DNA of 46,918 nt from Pseudomonadota bacterium. GTDB lineage: Bacteria; Pseudomonadota; Gammaproteobacteria; Burkholderiales; Rhodocyclaceae. Below the pieces are notes generated by a model, which saw nothing but the letters and a program-made list of their open reading frames with translations, did no database searches and had not been told where the DNA came from. Shown here one piece after another: positions 25,617-34,154 of this stretch. The stretch lies in NCBI GenBank assembly GCA_018262195.1, contig JAGTRS010000031.1, positions 1 to 46,918 on the forward strand, in the 5' to 3' direction. Numbering within the stretch: position 1 is the first letter of the stretch; each line of letters begins with the position of its first letter. Both the position numbers and the translations under genes were made by a program.

Positions 25617-26531
25617 TTACGATTGGCCGGCCAGACGGAACTGACTGGGCGGCATCCCCGTGCGCTTGGCGAAGAAGCGCGAGAAGTAGGCGGGATCGAC
25701 GAAACCGAGCTGATAGCTGATCTCGCTCACGGGCACGGCCGAATAGCGTAACAGGCGGCGCGCTTCCTGGACCAGGCGTTCGTGCACGACTTCCTTCGAC
25801 GGCAGATTGGCCATCCGGCGGCAAATGTCGTTGAGCCGCGCCTCGGTCACCGACAGGCGTCCGGCGTATTCGGTCAAGGTCAGGTGATCGCGGAAATGAG
25901 CTTCGACCAGGTCGCAGAAATTCAGGAAAAGACGCAGGTCTTCGCTCCGCTCCGGCCGCTGCGCCGATGACGGCTCGCGCGCCAGCAAGACGCGACTGAG
26001 ATGAATGAAGGCACATTCGGCCAGCGCCAGCAGCAAGGCGGAGTGTCCCTTGGCATCGTTGTCGAATTCCCGCTGCAGCAGTTCGACGGTCTGCACCAGC
26101 GCCGTGAAATCGTCGGCGCTAGCGGCCGGCAAACTTGCCAACTCCAGAAAGGCCGGTTCGCGCAACAAGGTGTCCGGCCACTGCCCGGGCATCGCCCGGT
26201 ACCAGTTCCGCACCACCTCCTGTCGCACGGTCAGCACGTGGCCGTCGGTATCCTCCTCGGAGTAAAACGAATGCGGGATGGTCGGCGGCGTGAAAATCAG
26301 CAAGGGCGCGTCACCACCGTAAACCTGACCATCCAGGCTCAGGCGAACACTGCCCTTGACCAGCAGATGGATCTGGTAAAAACAGTAATGGCGATGCGGT
26401 GGCGTATTTCGCCCGAAAAAATCGGCCAGGCGACCGAAGGTTTCGTAGTGGATTTCGCACTCAGGGTCGCGCTGGTCGTAAACCCGGCCGATGTGAATGT
26501 CCGGTATGGCCTGAAGCGATGCAGCACTCAT
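25617..26531 (-). CDS. hpaA: 4-hydroxyphenylacetate catabolism activator (HpaA, AraC family)
   Basis: This 304-residue protein has an N-terminal cupin effector domain with PPHRHYCFYQIHLLVKG and FTPPTIPHSFYSEEDTDGHV, closely resembling E. coli HpaA. The C-terminal AraC DNA-binding domain holds SVTEARLNDICRRMANLPSK and ISYQLGFVDPAYFSRFFAKR. In E. coli, HpaA activates hpaBC in response to 4-HPA. Here it lies directly upstream of the dmpK-P operon on the same strand, which suggests that the phenol hydroxylase has taken the place of HpaBC as its target. The ribosome site AGAGG is unusually close to the ATG, so translation may be weak. Confidence 0.9.
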   Translation of the reverse strand: MSAASLQAIPDIHIGRVYDQRDPECEIHYETFGRLADFFGRNTPPHRHYCFYQIHLLVKGSVRLSLDGQVYGGDAPLLIFTPPTIPHSFYSEEDTDGHVLTVRQEVVRNWYRAMPGQWPDTLLREPAFLELASLPAASADDFTALVQTVELLQREFDNDAKGHSALLLALAECAFIHLSRVLLAREPSSAQRPERSEDLRLFLNFCDLVEAHFRDHLTLTEYAGRLSVTEARLNDICRRMANLPSKEVVHERLVQEARRLLRYSAVPVSEISYQLGFVDPAYFSRFFAKRTGMPPSQFRLAGQS

Positions 26532-26575
26532 TCCTCTATCCCATCCCGATCACGAAACGCACAAAATGATTCAAT

Positions 26576-26597
26576 CATTAACATATTAGCCAGTCAA
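26576..26597. promoter_or_regulatory. HpaR-like operator and hpaA promoter in the hpaA/hpaR divergent region
   Basis: CATTAACATATTAGCC (26576-26591) lies in the 17-bp spacer between TTGACT (26592-26597) and TTGAAT (26569-26574) of the minus-strand hpaA promoter. On the plus strand its TTAACA can be the -35 of hpaR, with TATCAT about 18 bp downstream. HpaR would therefore control itself and hpaA. Confidence 0.62.
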
Positions 26598-26665
26598 CTG
26601 CTATCATTTGCCCCAAGCATTCCGATTGACTGCATCCGCCCGAACCTGCCAGAGAGCCACTTTTC

Positions 26666-27145
26666 ATGTCGCGCAAGCTAGCCTACAGAAATCTGCCCCA
26701 ACTTTTCCTGAAAGCCCGGGAAGAATTGCTCTGCCATTTCCGCCCGATCATTTCCCACTTCGGGCTGACCGAACAGCAATGGCGGATTCTGCGCACACTC
26801 AGCGAAATGGAGCAACTCGAGCCGCGCGAAATTTGCGAAATCTGTCACATCCTGAGCCCGAGCATGACCGGCGTGCTGTCGCGCATGGAAGAAATGAAGT
26901 TGGTCACCCGCGAACGCATGCCCGAGGACCAACGCCGGGTCATCGTCCGCCTGACGCCCAAAAGCGAACAACTCGTCGCCGAGCTCGGCCCCCTCATCGT
27001 CGAACAATACCGGATCATCGAACAGGCCTTTGGCACCGAACTGATCAAGGAACTCTACGAGGTCATGGATCGCGTCATCGCCGCCGAACGCGGACCGATA
27101 CCACGCGTCGCGCTGCCGCCGAAAAAGGACTGGTCGGCGCTGTAG
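26666..27145 (+). CDS. hpaR: Homoprotocatechuate degradation repressor HpaR (MarR family)
   Basis: This 159-residue winged-helix protein closely resembles E. coli HpaR/HpcR: FRPIISHFGLTEQQWRILRT at residues 27-46, the recognition region HILSPSMTGVLSRMEEMKLV, and the wing PEDQRRVIVRL. HpaR represses the hpa meta-cleavage genes and is released by pathway aromatics such as 4-HPA and homoprotocatechuate. It is divergent from hpaA, with a 134-bp shared control region holding an operator-like palindrome. It is the only plus-strand gene of the catabolic cluster. Confidence 0.92.
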   Translation: MSRKLAYRNLPQLFLKAREELLCHFRPIISHFGLTEQQWRILRTLSEMEQLEPREICEICHILSPSMTGVLSRMEEMKLVTRERMPEDQRRVIVRLTPKSEQLVAELGPLIVEQYRIIEQAFGTELIKELYEVMDRVIAAERGPIPRVALPPKKDWSAL

Positions 27146-27448
27146 TTTCCGGCAAAGACCAGCCGCCAGGCATCCGCCGCCCCCCCCTGGCCCGAGTGAA
27201 GCGCTCCCGGCCTGTCAGCCCGGAAATTCGGCCGGCAATTGCAAAAATTCCCGAGAAAGGCAAACGGCCTGACCGTATCGGCTTGCCTGGTCACGATTTC
27301 GCGCAAATCCCTGATTGCATTGAACTCGTGCAACTTCAATGGTCAAAGCCACCATTGCATTTACTCAAAATCAATTTCCCATTCTCAGGCCATTTGATTT
27401 ACAATAATTGGCATTTGTGGCAGTTTTAATGTTCATTGAATTTCAGCT
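27146..27448. other. Intergenic region before the hybrid kinase gene
   Basis: About 300 bases, AT-rich toward the high-coordinate end. TTTACAAT near 27400 could be a -10 box, but no good -35 is present. No terminator-like hairpin with a T-run follows hpaR. I see no gene here. Confidence 0.5.
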
Positions 27449-30400
27449 GTGCGAGAATCCTTTGCCTTACTAAGTCATCGCCTTCAAGCGCTAACCCTGA
27501 AAACGCAGGCAGCCTTGATGGCCGCACTCATTTTTGCGGCCGGCATCGGTATTTTGGCTTTTATTGCAGCAGCCAGCCTGCAGGAAGATTTCCAGAAGCA
27601 GATCGGTCACGAGCAACAATCGGCGGCGCAATACGTGGCGCACACCCTGGACGGCCACGTAAAACTCAGACGCGATGCCCTCCTCACACTGGCCGAGCAT
27701 CTCCAGGACAACCCAGACTTTTCGCCCAAGCGCCTTCAAAGCTATTTGATGGACAAGCATATAGCGACGAAGCTCTTCAAGCGTGACATCTACATTCTCT
27801 CGAAAGAAGGCGTGCGGATCGCCGAGCGCCCATTGAGGGACACGATTGGCACCTCCTACGCCGATACGCCCTACTTCCAGGAAGTCATGAAACATGGCAA
27901 GCCGGTCATCAAGGTCATCCTCGGACGCTTTGCCCAAAAGCCGGTGCTGGTGGTCGCGGTTCCCATCTTCAATTCAGAAGGTTCGATTCTGGGCGCCCTG
28001 TGTGGCACGGAGATCGTCGAGACCGGCAGCTTCCTGTATCTCTCGAACGAAGCGCGCAATGGGCAAACCGGGGGATTCCATGTCTACGCATTGGACCAGG
28101 GCATTTATGCGGCCAGCACCGATCCATCCCGCGTCCTCCAGAAGATTCCTGGTCCGGGCATCAACCCCTTGCTCGACAGGCGCATGCAGGGCTACCTCGA
28201 ACCTGGACGCACCGTTAATTCACGAGGGGTCGATATATTTTCCGCGGCAGCCATGGCCGAAACACCCAACTGGATGGTTTCCGCCTACATGCCCACGGAG
28301 GAAGCCCTGGCTCCATTGCACCGCGCGACAAGAACCATTTATATCGGGTCTGCCTTCGTGATCCTTCTTGTCGCCCTCCTTGTCTGGCTGGGATTGCGCC
28401 GAGCCCTGGCGCCACTGGAAAGCGCTGCCCGGGCGATTGGCAAATCCGGATCCGGGGCGCTCGCGCTTGAGCCGATCACGGTCGAAGGCAGTCGGGAAAT
28501 CCGTTTCTTGCTGCAGAATTTCAATCTGCTGCAACGTCACGTCGCCGAGCAGAACGACGTGATCCGCAAGGAACGCGACGAACTGGAAAAACTGGTCGCT
28601 GTCCGCACCGCCGAACTGGAATCACGAACAGTGGAGTTGGAGGCCATTTTCAACGATGCGCCCGTCGGCATCGCCATTTTGAAAGATCGCCACATTGTTC
28701 GCTGCAACCCCAAGATCGAAGATCTGCTCGGCTATGCGCCGAATGAACTCATCGGTCGTTCTAGCCGCGTCATTTATGCCAGCGATGTGGATTATGTAGA
28801 CGTCGGGCATGACCTCTACGTCGCCCAGACCGAAGGCAGGATATGGCGCCGCGAGATGCATCTCGTCCGGAAGAACGGCAGCTTGCTCTGGGTTCGTTTC
28901 TGGGCTCAACCCCTGGGTGATAACAGGGCATCGGGTCCGCTCCTGGCCATTGTCGAGGATGCCACTCTGGAACGTCAGGCCGCGGAATTCCTGCAACAGC
29001 AGAAGGACCGTGCCGAGGAAAGCAACCTCGCCAAGAGTACCTTCCTGGCCAACATGAGCCATGAAATCCGGACCCCGATGAATGCCATCATCGGACTCGC
29101 CCATCTGCTGCGCAGCGACAACCCGACGCCGCGCCAACTCGATCGACTGGGCAAGATTGACGGCGCCGCACAGCATCTGTTGTCGATCATCAACGACATT
29201 CTGGACATGTCGAAAATCGAGGCCGGCAAACTGACACTGGAAACACAGAACTTTGCGCTCGGCGCCCTCCTCGACCATGTTCGGTCACTGATTGGGGATG
29301 CCGCGCAGGCCAAGGGGCTAACCGTCGAGATCGATGGGGGGCGTGTGCCACAATGGCTCCGTGGAGACGCGACCCGGCTGCGCCAGTGCCTGCTCAATTT
29401 CGCCTCGAACGCCGTCAAGTTCACCGAGGTCGGTACCGTTTCGCTCCGTGCATCGCTTGTCGACGAACGAGATGACCGGCTCTGCGTCCGCTTCGAAGTG
29501 GCCGACTCCGGGATCGGCATTTCGCCCGAGCAACTGGCCCGGCTCTTCCAGGATTTCGAGCAGGCCGAAGCCAGCACCACGCGAAAATATGGTGGTACTG
29601 GACTGGGCCTGGCCATCACCCGTCGATTGGCCACCATGATGGGCGGCGATGCCGGCGCCGAAAGCACCCCGGGCAAGGGCAGCGTTTTCTGGTTCTCGGT
29701 CTGGCTCGAACGTGGACACGGTGTTTCCGTGACAACCGAACATCACCTCGCCCATGCCGAACAGGAACTGCGGCTCCGCCATCCTGGCGCTCGCATCCTG
29801 TTGGCGGACGACAACCCCATCAACCGCGAAGTGGCAATGGAACTCCTGCATGGCGTCGGCTTGCAAGTGGAGGTCGCCGAGGATGGCGCGATCGCGGTCG
29901 AAATGGCGAAAAGCGCAACTTACGATTTGGTGCTGATGGATGTGCAGATGCCGAACATGAATGGCATGGACGCCACGCAAGCCATTCACGCCTTGCCTGG
30001 TTGGAAAGACAAGCCCATTCTGGCCATGACCGCCAACGCCTTCGATGAAGATCGTGAGGCCTGCCGGCGTGCCGGGATGTGCGATTTCATCGCCAAGCCG
30101 GTCGATCCCGAGGCCATGTATGCCACCTTGGTCCAGTGGTTGCCCTTACGCCAATCGCCCGATACGGGCACGCCTGCACCGGCAGTTGTTGAAAAGCCGG
30201 TGGTCGATGTCACGCCCTCGGATTCGTCTTCCGCAACCGATGAAACCATGACCCGCCTGGCCTTGCTGCGCGGCGTCGATGTCGGTTACGGGCTGACGCT
30301 GCTGCGGGGCAATCAGGGCAAGTATCTTCGCCTGCTCAATATGTTCCTCGATGGCAAAAAGGACGCGATGCTCCAGGTATCCCTGTCGCTCGACGAGGGC

Positions 30401-30598
30401 AAAATCGATTCTGCCCTCCAGCAATTGCACCGTTTCAAGGGGGCTGCCGGAAATCTTGGCTTGAAAGCCTTGCATGAACTTGCGACCGAGCTTGAAGACT
30501 TGTTGGTTGATTCCAACTACGACGCGCATCAGGCACTGAAACGTATCAGTGAAATCAATCGCTTCATCCGGCAAGTAGCCACGGCCTTGAATCGCTAA
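27449..30598 (+). CDS. Hybrid sensor histidine kinase with CACHE, PAS, receiver and Hpt domains
   Basis: This 1049-residue membrane protein has two membrane segments (about residues 22-44 and 305-328) enclosing a periplasmic CACHE-like sensor with the typical [13 protein letters not shown] and [19 protein letters not shown] domain follows (about 397-515). Then come a HisKA domain with His538 in MSHEIRTP, an HATPase domain with [10 protein letters not shown], a receiver with phospho-acceptor Asp831 in [10 protein letters not shown], and a C-terminal Hpt domain with His994 in [10 protein letters not shown]. The GTG start at 27449 lacks a clear ribosome site, so the true start could be slightly different. 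No response regulator gene lies next to it, so its output protein and signal are unknown. Confidence 0.88.
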   Translation: MRESFALLSHRLQALTLKTQAALMAALIFAAGIGILAFIAAASLQEDFQKQIGHEQQSAAQYVAHTLDGHVKLRRDALLTLAEHLQDNPDFSPKRLQSYLMDKHIATKLFKRDIYILSKEGVRIAERPLRDTIGTSYADTPYFQEVMKHGKPVIKVILGRFAQKPVLVVAVPIFNSEGSILGALCGTEIVETGSFLYLSNEARNGQTGGFHVYALDQGIYAASTDPSRVLQKIPGPGINPLLDRRMQGYLEPGRTVNSRGVDIFSAAAMAETPNWMVSAYMPTEEALAPLHRATRTIYIGSAFVILLVALLVWLGLRRALAPLESAARAIGKSGSGALALEPITVEGSREIRFLLQNFNLLQRHVAEQNDVIRKERDELEKLVAVRTAELESRTVELEAIFNDAPVGIAILKDRHIVRCNPKIEDLLGYAPNELIGRSSRVIYASDVDYVDVGHDLYVAQTEGRIWRREMHLVRKNGSLLWVRFWAQPLGDNRASGPLLAIVEDATLERQAAEFLQQQKDRAEESNLAKSTFLANMSHEIRTPMNAIIGLAHLLRSDNPTPRQLDRLGKIDGAAQHLLSIINDILDMSKIEAGKLTLETQNFALGALLDHVRSLIGDAAQAKGLTVEIDGGRVPQWLRGDATRLRQCLLNFASNAVKFTEVGTVSLRASLVDERDDRLCVRFEVADSGIGISPEQLARLFQDFEQAEASTTRKYGGTGLGLAITRRLATMMGGDAGAESTPGKGSVFWFSVWLERGHGVSVTTEHHLAHAEQELRLRHPGARILLADDNPINREVAMELLHGVGLQVEVAEDGAIAVEMAKSATYDLVLMDVQMPNMNGMDATQAIHALPGWKDKPILAMTANAFDEDREACRRAGMCDFIAKPVDPEAMYATLVQWLPLRQSPDTGTPAPAVVEKPVVDVTPSDSSSATDETMTRLALLRGVDVGYGLTLLRGNQGKYLRLLNMFLDGKKDAMLQVSLSLDEGKIDSALQQLHRFKGAAGNLGLKALHELATELEDLLVDSNYDAHQALKRISEINRFIRQVATALNR

Positions 30599-30697
30599 TT
30601 CGGCGATCGCCTTGGGCTGCCTGCCGAATGGCTGGACGGCCACGATCCTTACTAGGAAACTTCGGTTTATTCGAACTATTCAGTTAATTTTGTTCGA

Positions 30698-30725
30698 TTG
30701 AAATCCTGCCCGTTTCAGCTACGAT
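30698..30725 (+). promoter_or_regulatory. Probable promoter of the 68-residue protein gene
   Basis: TTGAAA (30698-30703) is followed after 16 bp by TACGAT (30720-30725), about 38 bp before the start codon at 30763. Confidence 0.5.
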
Positions 30726-30762
30726 ATGGCTTCCGGTTACCACACACAGGAGGCCTTGGCAG

Positions 30763-30969
30763 ATGAAAGTGAAGTCTTCGATTCAACGCGGTGCGGATTA
30801 TCTTTGCACCAAGTTTGGTGATGTCGTAACAGCGATCGAGCAGGTCGCTGTGGTAAAAGGCCTGGCAATGTGGGAGGTTGAACGCAAGACGGCTTCGGGT
30901 ATCAAGAAGCGCCTGATCGTCTCGGCCCGTTCGCTGCTACCGCTGGAGGTTGCACCCGCCGGCGCGTGA
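30763..30969 (+). CDS. Small protein of unknown function (68 residues)
   Basis: Starts MKVKSSIQRGADYLCTKFGD. It has a strong ribosome site AGGAGG 9 bp before the ATG, its own promoter-like sequence and a clear terminator downstream, so it is probably a real single-gene unit. The sequence is basic at both ends, with a central hydrophobic stretch VVTAIEQVAVVKGLAM that is too short and polar for a membrane helix. I recognise no family. A small DNA- or RNA-binding protein is possible, but nothing shows it. Confidence 0.6.
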   Translation: MKVKSSIQRGADYLCTKFGDVVTAIEQVAVVKGLAMWEVERKTASGIKKRLIVSARSLLPLEVAPAGA

Positions 30970-31012
30970 CGGACGTTGCGATGTAGTCAATCAATTAACC
31001 GTGTTCAAGAAT

Positions 31013-31045
31013 GGGCCCAACGATGTTTGGGCCCTTCTTCTTTTT
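31013..31045 (+). terminator. Rho-independent terminator after the 68-residue protein gene
   Basis: Stem GGGCCCAA/TTGGGCCC with a 6-nt loop, followed by TTCTTCTTTTT on the plus strand. Its high-coordinate edge lies about 10 bp from the dnaE2 stop. Confidence 0.88.
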
Positions 31046-31055
31046 GGCTGCCCGG

Positions 31056-34000
31056 TCAATGAAAATCCCGGCTTGAGGTTTCGAGCTGCCCCAGCCAGGC
31101 GGAAAGATCGACCAGGCGCTTGGCGACCAGATGCACCACTTCCCCCTCTATCTGCAGCTGGCCATAAACGCCGAGCAGGGTCGCGCCGAGCAGTTCGCGC
31201 CGTTGCTTTTCGACAAGTTGCGGATGGACGACGATATTGGCCAGGCCGCTCTCGTCTTCGAGCGTGACGAACACGATGCCGGTTGCCGTGCCCGGTCGCT
31301 GGCGACCGACGACGATGCCGGCGGTACGGATCAGCGCCCGATGGCCGGCGCTCTTGAGCGTGCCGGCCGGGACGAAGCGGCGCTCGGCGAGGTGTTGGCG
31401 GAGCAGCGTAAGCGGATGGCGGCGCAAGCTGAGGCCCAGGCTGCGGTAGTCGGCAACGAGGTTTTCGGCTTCGCTGGGTGCGGGCAGCTCGGTTTCCGTC
31501 TCGCTCACGGTCAGCCCATCGAACAGGTCGCCCTGCACCACGGCAGCCGTTGCATCCCAGGCCGCCTGGCGGCGATGTCCGGAAAGGCTTTGCAGGGCAT
31601 CGGCGGAGGCGAGCAGGTCGAGGTCGCGGCGTTGCAGGCCGGCACGGGCCGCGAGGTCGGCAATGTTCAAAATTGGGCCTTTTTTCCGGTTGACCGTAAT
31701 ACGCTCGGCCACCGCCTTCGAGAAGCCGCTGATCTCGCGCAGGCCGAGACGAACGGCGCCGGTTTCATCGATGATGCTGTCCCAATCGCTGACCGTGACA
31801 TCGGGTGGCAAAACGGTGACGCCGTGGCGCCGGGCATCCTGGATCAGCATCGACGGCGAGTAGAAGCCCATCGGCTGGCTGTTGAGCAGGCCGCACAGGA
31901 AAATGGCCGGATGGTGGCGCTTGAGCCAGGCCGAAACGTAGACGAGCAGCGCAAAGCTGGCGGCGTGTGATTCGGGAAAGCCGTATTCGCCGAAGCCCTG
32001 GATCTGCTGGATGATGCGCCGTGCGAAGGTTTCCGGCAGGTCGTTGGCGGCCATGCCGGCGAGCAGTTTCTGCTCGAAGGGTTCGAGGCCGCCCTTGCGC
32101 TTCCAGGCCGCCATCGCCCGGCGCAACTGGTCGGCTTCGCCGGGTGTGAAATTGGCGGCGACAACAGCCAGTTGCATGACCTGTTCCTGAAAAATCGGCA
32201 CGCCACAGGTGCGCTTGAGCACTTCATCGACCGCCGGCGAAATTTTCTCGATGCGTTCCCTGCCCTGCCGCCGCTTGAGGTAGGGATGGACCATGTCGCC
32301 CTGGATCGGCCCGGGCCGGACGAGCGCCACCTCGACGACGAGATCGTAGTAGCGGCGCGGTTTGAGGCGCGGCAGCATGGCCATCTGGGCGCGCGATTCG
32401 ACCTGGAAGACGCCCATGCTGTCGGCGTGGCAGAGCATGTCGTAGGTTTTCGGGTCTTCGGCCGGGATGTCGGCCATCTTCCACGGTCGACCGGAAATTT
32501 CGCCCAAAATCGAAAGCATGCGGCGGATGGCCGAGAGCATGCCGAGCGCCAGCACATCGACTTTCATGAGGCCGACGGCGTCGAGGTCGTCCTTGTCCCA
32601 CTGGATCACCGTGCGCTCCGGCATGGCGGTATTTTCGACCGGCACCAGCCGGGCAAGCGGCCCGCGCGACATGACGAAGCCACCGACGTGTTGGGTCAGG
32701 TGGCGCGGAAAACCGCGCAGTTGGCCGGCGATCCACAGCCATTTTTCGACACGCGGCGAAGCCGGGTCCAGTCCCTGCTCGGCGAAGCGTTCGGGCAGTT
32801 GCTCGCGCCTGTCCCACCAGGCCAGCGAGGCAGTCAGGGCATCGATGCGCGCCGTCTCGAAACCGAGCACCCGACCGGCATCGCGCAGCGCGCCTTTGGT
32901 CCGGTAGGTGATCAGCGCCGCGGCCAGCGCCGTCCGCTCACGCGTGTATTTTTGGTAGATGTAGGCGATGACCTCGGGGCGGCGCTCGTGCTCGAAATCG
33001 ACGTCGATGTCCGGCGGCTCGCCGCGCTCCTTCGAGATGAAGCGCTCGAACAGCATGCCCGAGCGATCCGGGCTGACCTCGGTGATGCCCAGCGCGAAGC
33101 AGACAATCGAATTGGCCGCCGAGCCGCGCCCCTGGCAGAGGATATCGACACTGCGCGCGAAACAGACGATGTCGTACACCGTCAGGAAATAGGCTTCGTA
33201 TTTGAGTTCGGCGATCAGCGCCAGTTCGTGCTCGACGAGCTTCCGGACCTGATCCGGAACGCCTTGCGGATAACGCACCAGCAAGCCGCGCTCGGTTTCG
33301 TGGCGTAGCCAGGAAGTTGGCGTATGGCCGGCTTCGACGATTTCCTCCGGGTATTCGTAGCGCAATTCATCGAGCGAAAAGCAGCACAGATCGGCAATCT
33401 TCAGCGTTTCGGCCAGCAATTCGGGTGGATAGAGGCGCGACAGGCGCAGGCGGGTGCGCAGATGGCGCTCGGCGTTGGGAAAGAGCGCGTAGCCGGCATC
33501 GAAAACCGTCGTTTTCAGACGCAGCGCGGTCAGCACGTCCTGCACCGGCCGCCGGGCCTTGACGTGCATATGGACATCGCCGGCCGCCACCAACGGCAGC
33601 CCGCAAGCAGCGCCGAGTGCCTGCAGATCGGCCAGCTTCGTCGCGTCGTCCGGCCCGGCATGGAGTTCAACGGCGATCCACGCCCGGCCGGGAAAACGCT
33701 CGGCCAGCCAGCGTCCATCATCGACCGTGGCCGCCTCGCCCGGCACCCAGAGCACGAGGCAATCGGGCACCGCGCCATTCGGCGACACGACATTGAGGTC
33801 ATGCCGCTGCAACGTGTAGGCCCCCTTCTCCGCCCGACGCCGGGCCAGCGTGATGAGCGCCGACAGGTTGCCGTAGCCCTCGCGGTTTTTGGCCAGGAAG
33901 ACAAGCTTGAGGCCATCGACAGTCGTCATTTCGCTGCCGACAATCAGCTGGAGCCCTGCCTCTTTCGCCGCCTGATGCGCCCGAACGATACCGGCCAGCG

Positions 34001-34136
34001 AGCACTCGTCGGTCAGCGCCAATGCCGTGTAGCCCTGTGCCGCCGCCTGCGCGATCAGCTCAGCCGGATGCGAGGCCCCGCGCAGGAAACTGAAATTGGA
34101 GAGGCAATGCAGCTCGGCGTAGTCGGGTAGCGACAT
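31056..34136 (-). CDS. dnaE2: Error-prone DNA polymerase III alpha subunit DnaE2 (ImuC)
   Basis: This 1026-residue C-family polymerase has an N-terminal PHP domain (YAELHCLSNFSFLRGAS) and the polymerase core with catalytic acidic residues in PPDIDVDFEHERR and in QWDKDDLDAVGLMKVDVLAL. A helix-hairpin-helix region and a C-terminal OB fold (about residues 930-1000) complete it. The length and PPDIDVDFEHERREEV-like pattern fit DnaE2 rather than replicative DnaE1 (about 1160 residues). It works with ImuA and ImuB in SOS mutagenesis. It is 18 bp downstream of imuB. Two copies of the dispersed repeat are embedded in its reading frame (31666-31698 and 32483-32520). Confidence 0.93.
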   Translation of the reverse strand: MSLPDYAELHCLSNFSFLRGASHPAELIAQAAAQGYTALALTDECSLAGIVRAHQAAKEAGLQLIVGSEMTTVDGLKLVFLAKNREGYGNLSALITLARRRAEKGAYTLQRHDLNVVSPNGAVPDCLVLWVPGEAATVDDGRWLAERFPGRAWIAVELHAGPDDATKLADLQALGAACGLPLVAAGDVHMHVKARRPVQDVLTALRLKTTVFDAGYALFPNAERHLRTRLRLSRLYPPELLAETLKIADLCCFSLDELRYEYPEEIVEAGHTPTSWLRHETERGLLVRYPQGVPDQVRKLVEHELALIAELKYEAYFLTVYDIVCFARSVDILCQGRGSAANSIVCFALGITEVSPDRSGMLFERFISKERGEPPDIDVDFEHERRPEVIAYIYQKYTRERTALAAALITYRTKGALRDAGRVLGFETARIDALTASLAWWDRREQLPERFAEQGLDPASPRVEKWLWIAGQLRGFPRHLTQHVGGFVMSRGPLARLVPVENTAMPERTVIQWDKDDLDAVGLMKVDVLALGMLSAIRRMLSILGEISGRPWKMADIPAEDPKTYDMLCHADSMGVFQVESRAQMAMLPRLKPRRYYDLVVEVALVRPGPIQGDMVHPYLKRRQGRERIEKISPAVDEVLKRTCGVPIFQEQVMQLAVVAANFTPGEADQLRRAMAAWKRKGGLEPFEQKLLAGMAANDLPETFARRIIQQIQGFGEYGFPESHAASFALLVYVSAWLKRHHPAIFLCGLLNSQPMGFYSPSMLIQDARRHGVTVLPPDVTVSDWDSIIDETGAVRLGLREISGFSKAVAERITVNRKKGPILNIADLAARAGLQRRDLDLLASADALQSLSGHRRQAAWDATAAVVQGDLFDGLTVSETETELPAPSEAENLVADYRSLGLSLRRHPLTLLRQHLAERRFVPAGTLKSAGHRALIRTAGIVVGRQRPGTATGIVFVTLEDESGLANIVVHPQLVEKQRRELLGATLLGVYGQLQIEGEVVHLVAKRLVDLSAWLGQLETSSRDFH
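31666..31698. repeat. Dispersed 35-bp repeat, copy 3 (inverted), inside dnaE2
   Basis: On the minus strand reads ACGGTCAACCGGAAAAAA then GGCCCAATTTTGAAC. It encodes TVNRKKGPILN of DnaE2, a segment that occurs in other DnaE2-like polymerases, so here the match to the repeat may be partly chance. Confidence 0.5.
32483..32520. repeat. Dispersed 35-bp repeat, copy 4 (divergent), inside dnaE2
   Basis: Reads ACGGTCGACCGGAAATTT then CGCCCAAAATCGAAAG on the plus strand. It encodes LSILGEISGRPW on the minus strand, in a variable stretch of DnaE2. Confidence 0.55.
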
Positions 34137-34154
34137 GCGATCACCGGCATCCGC

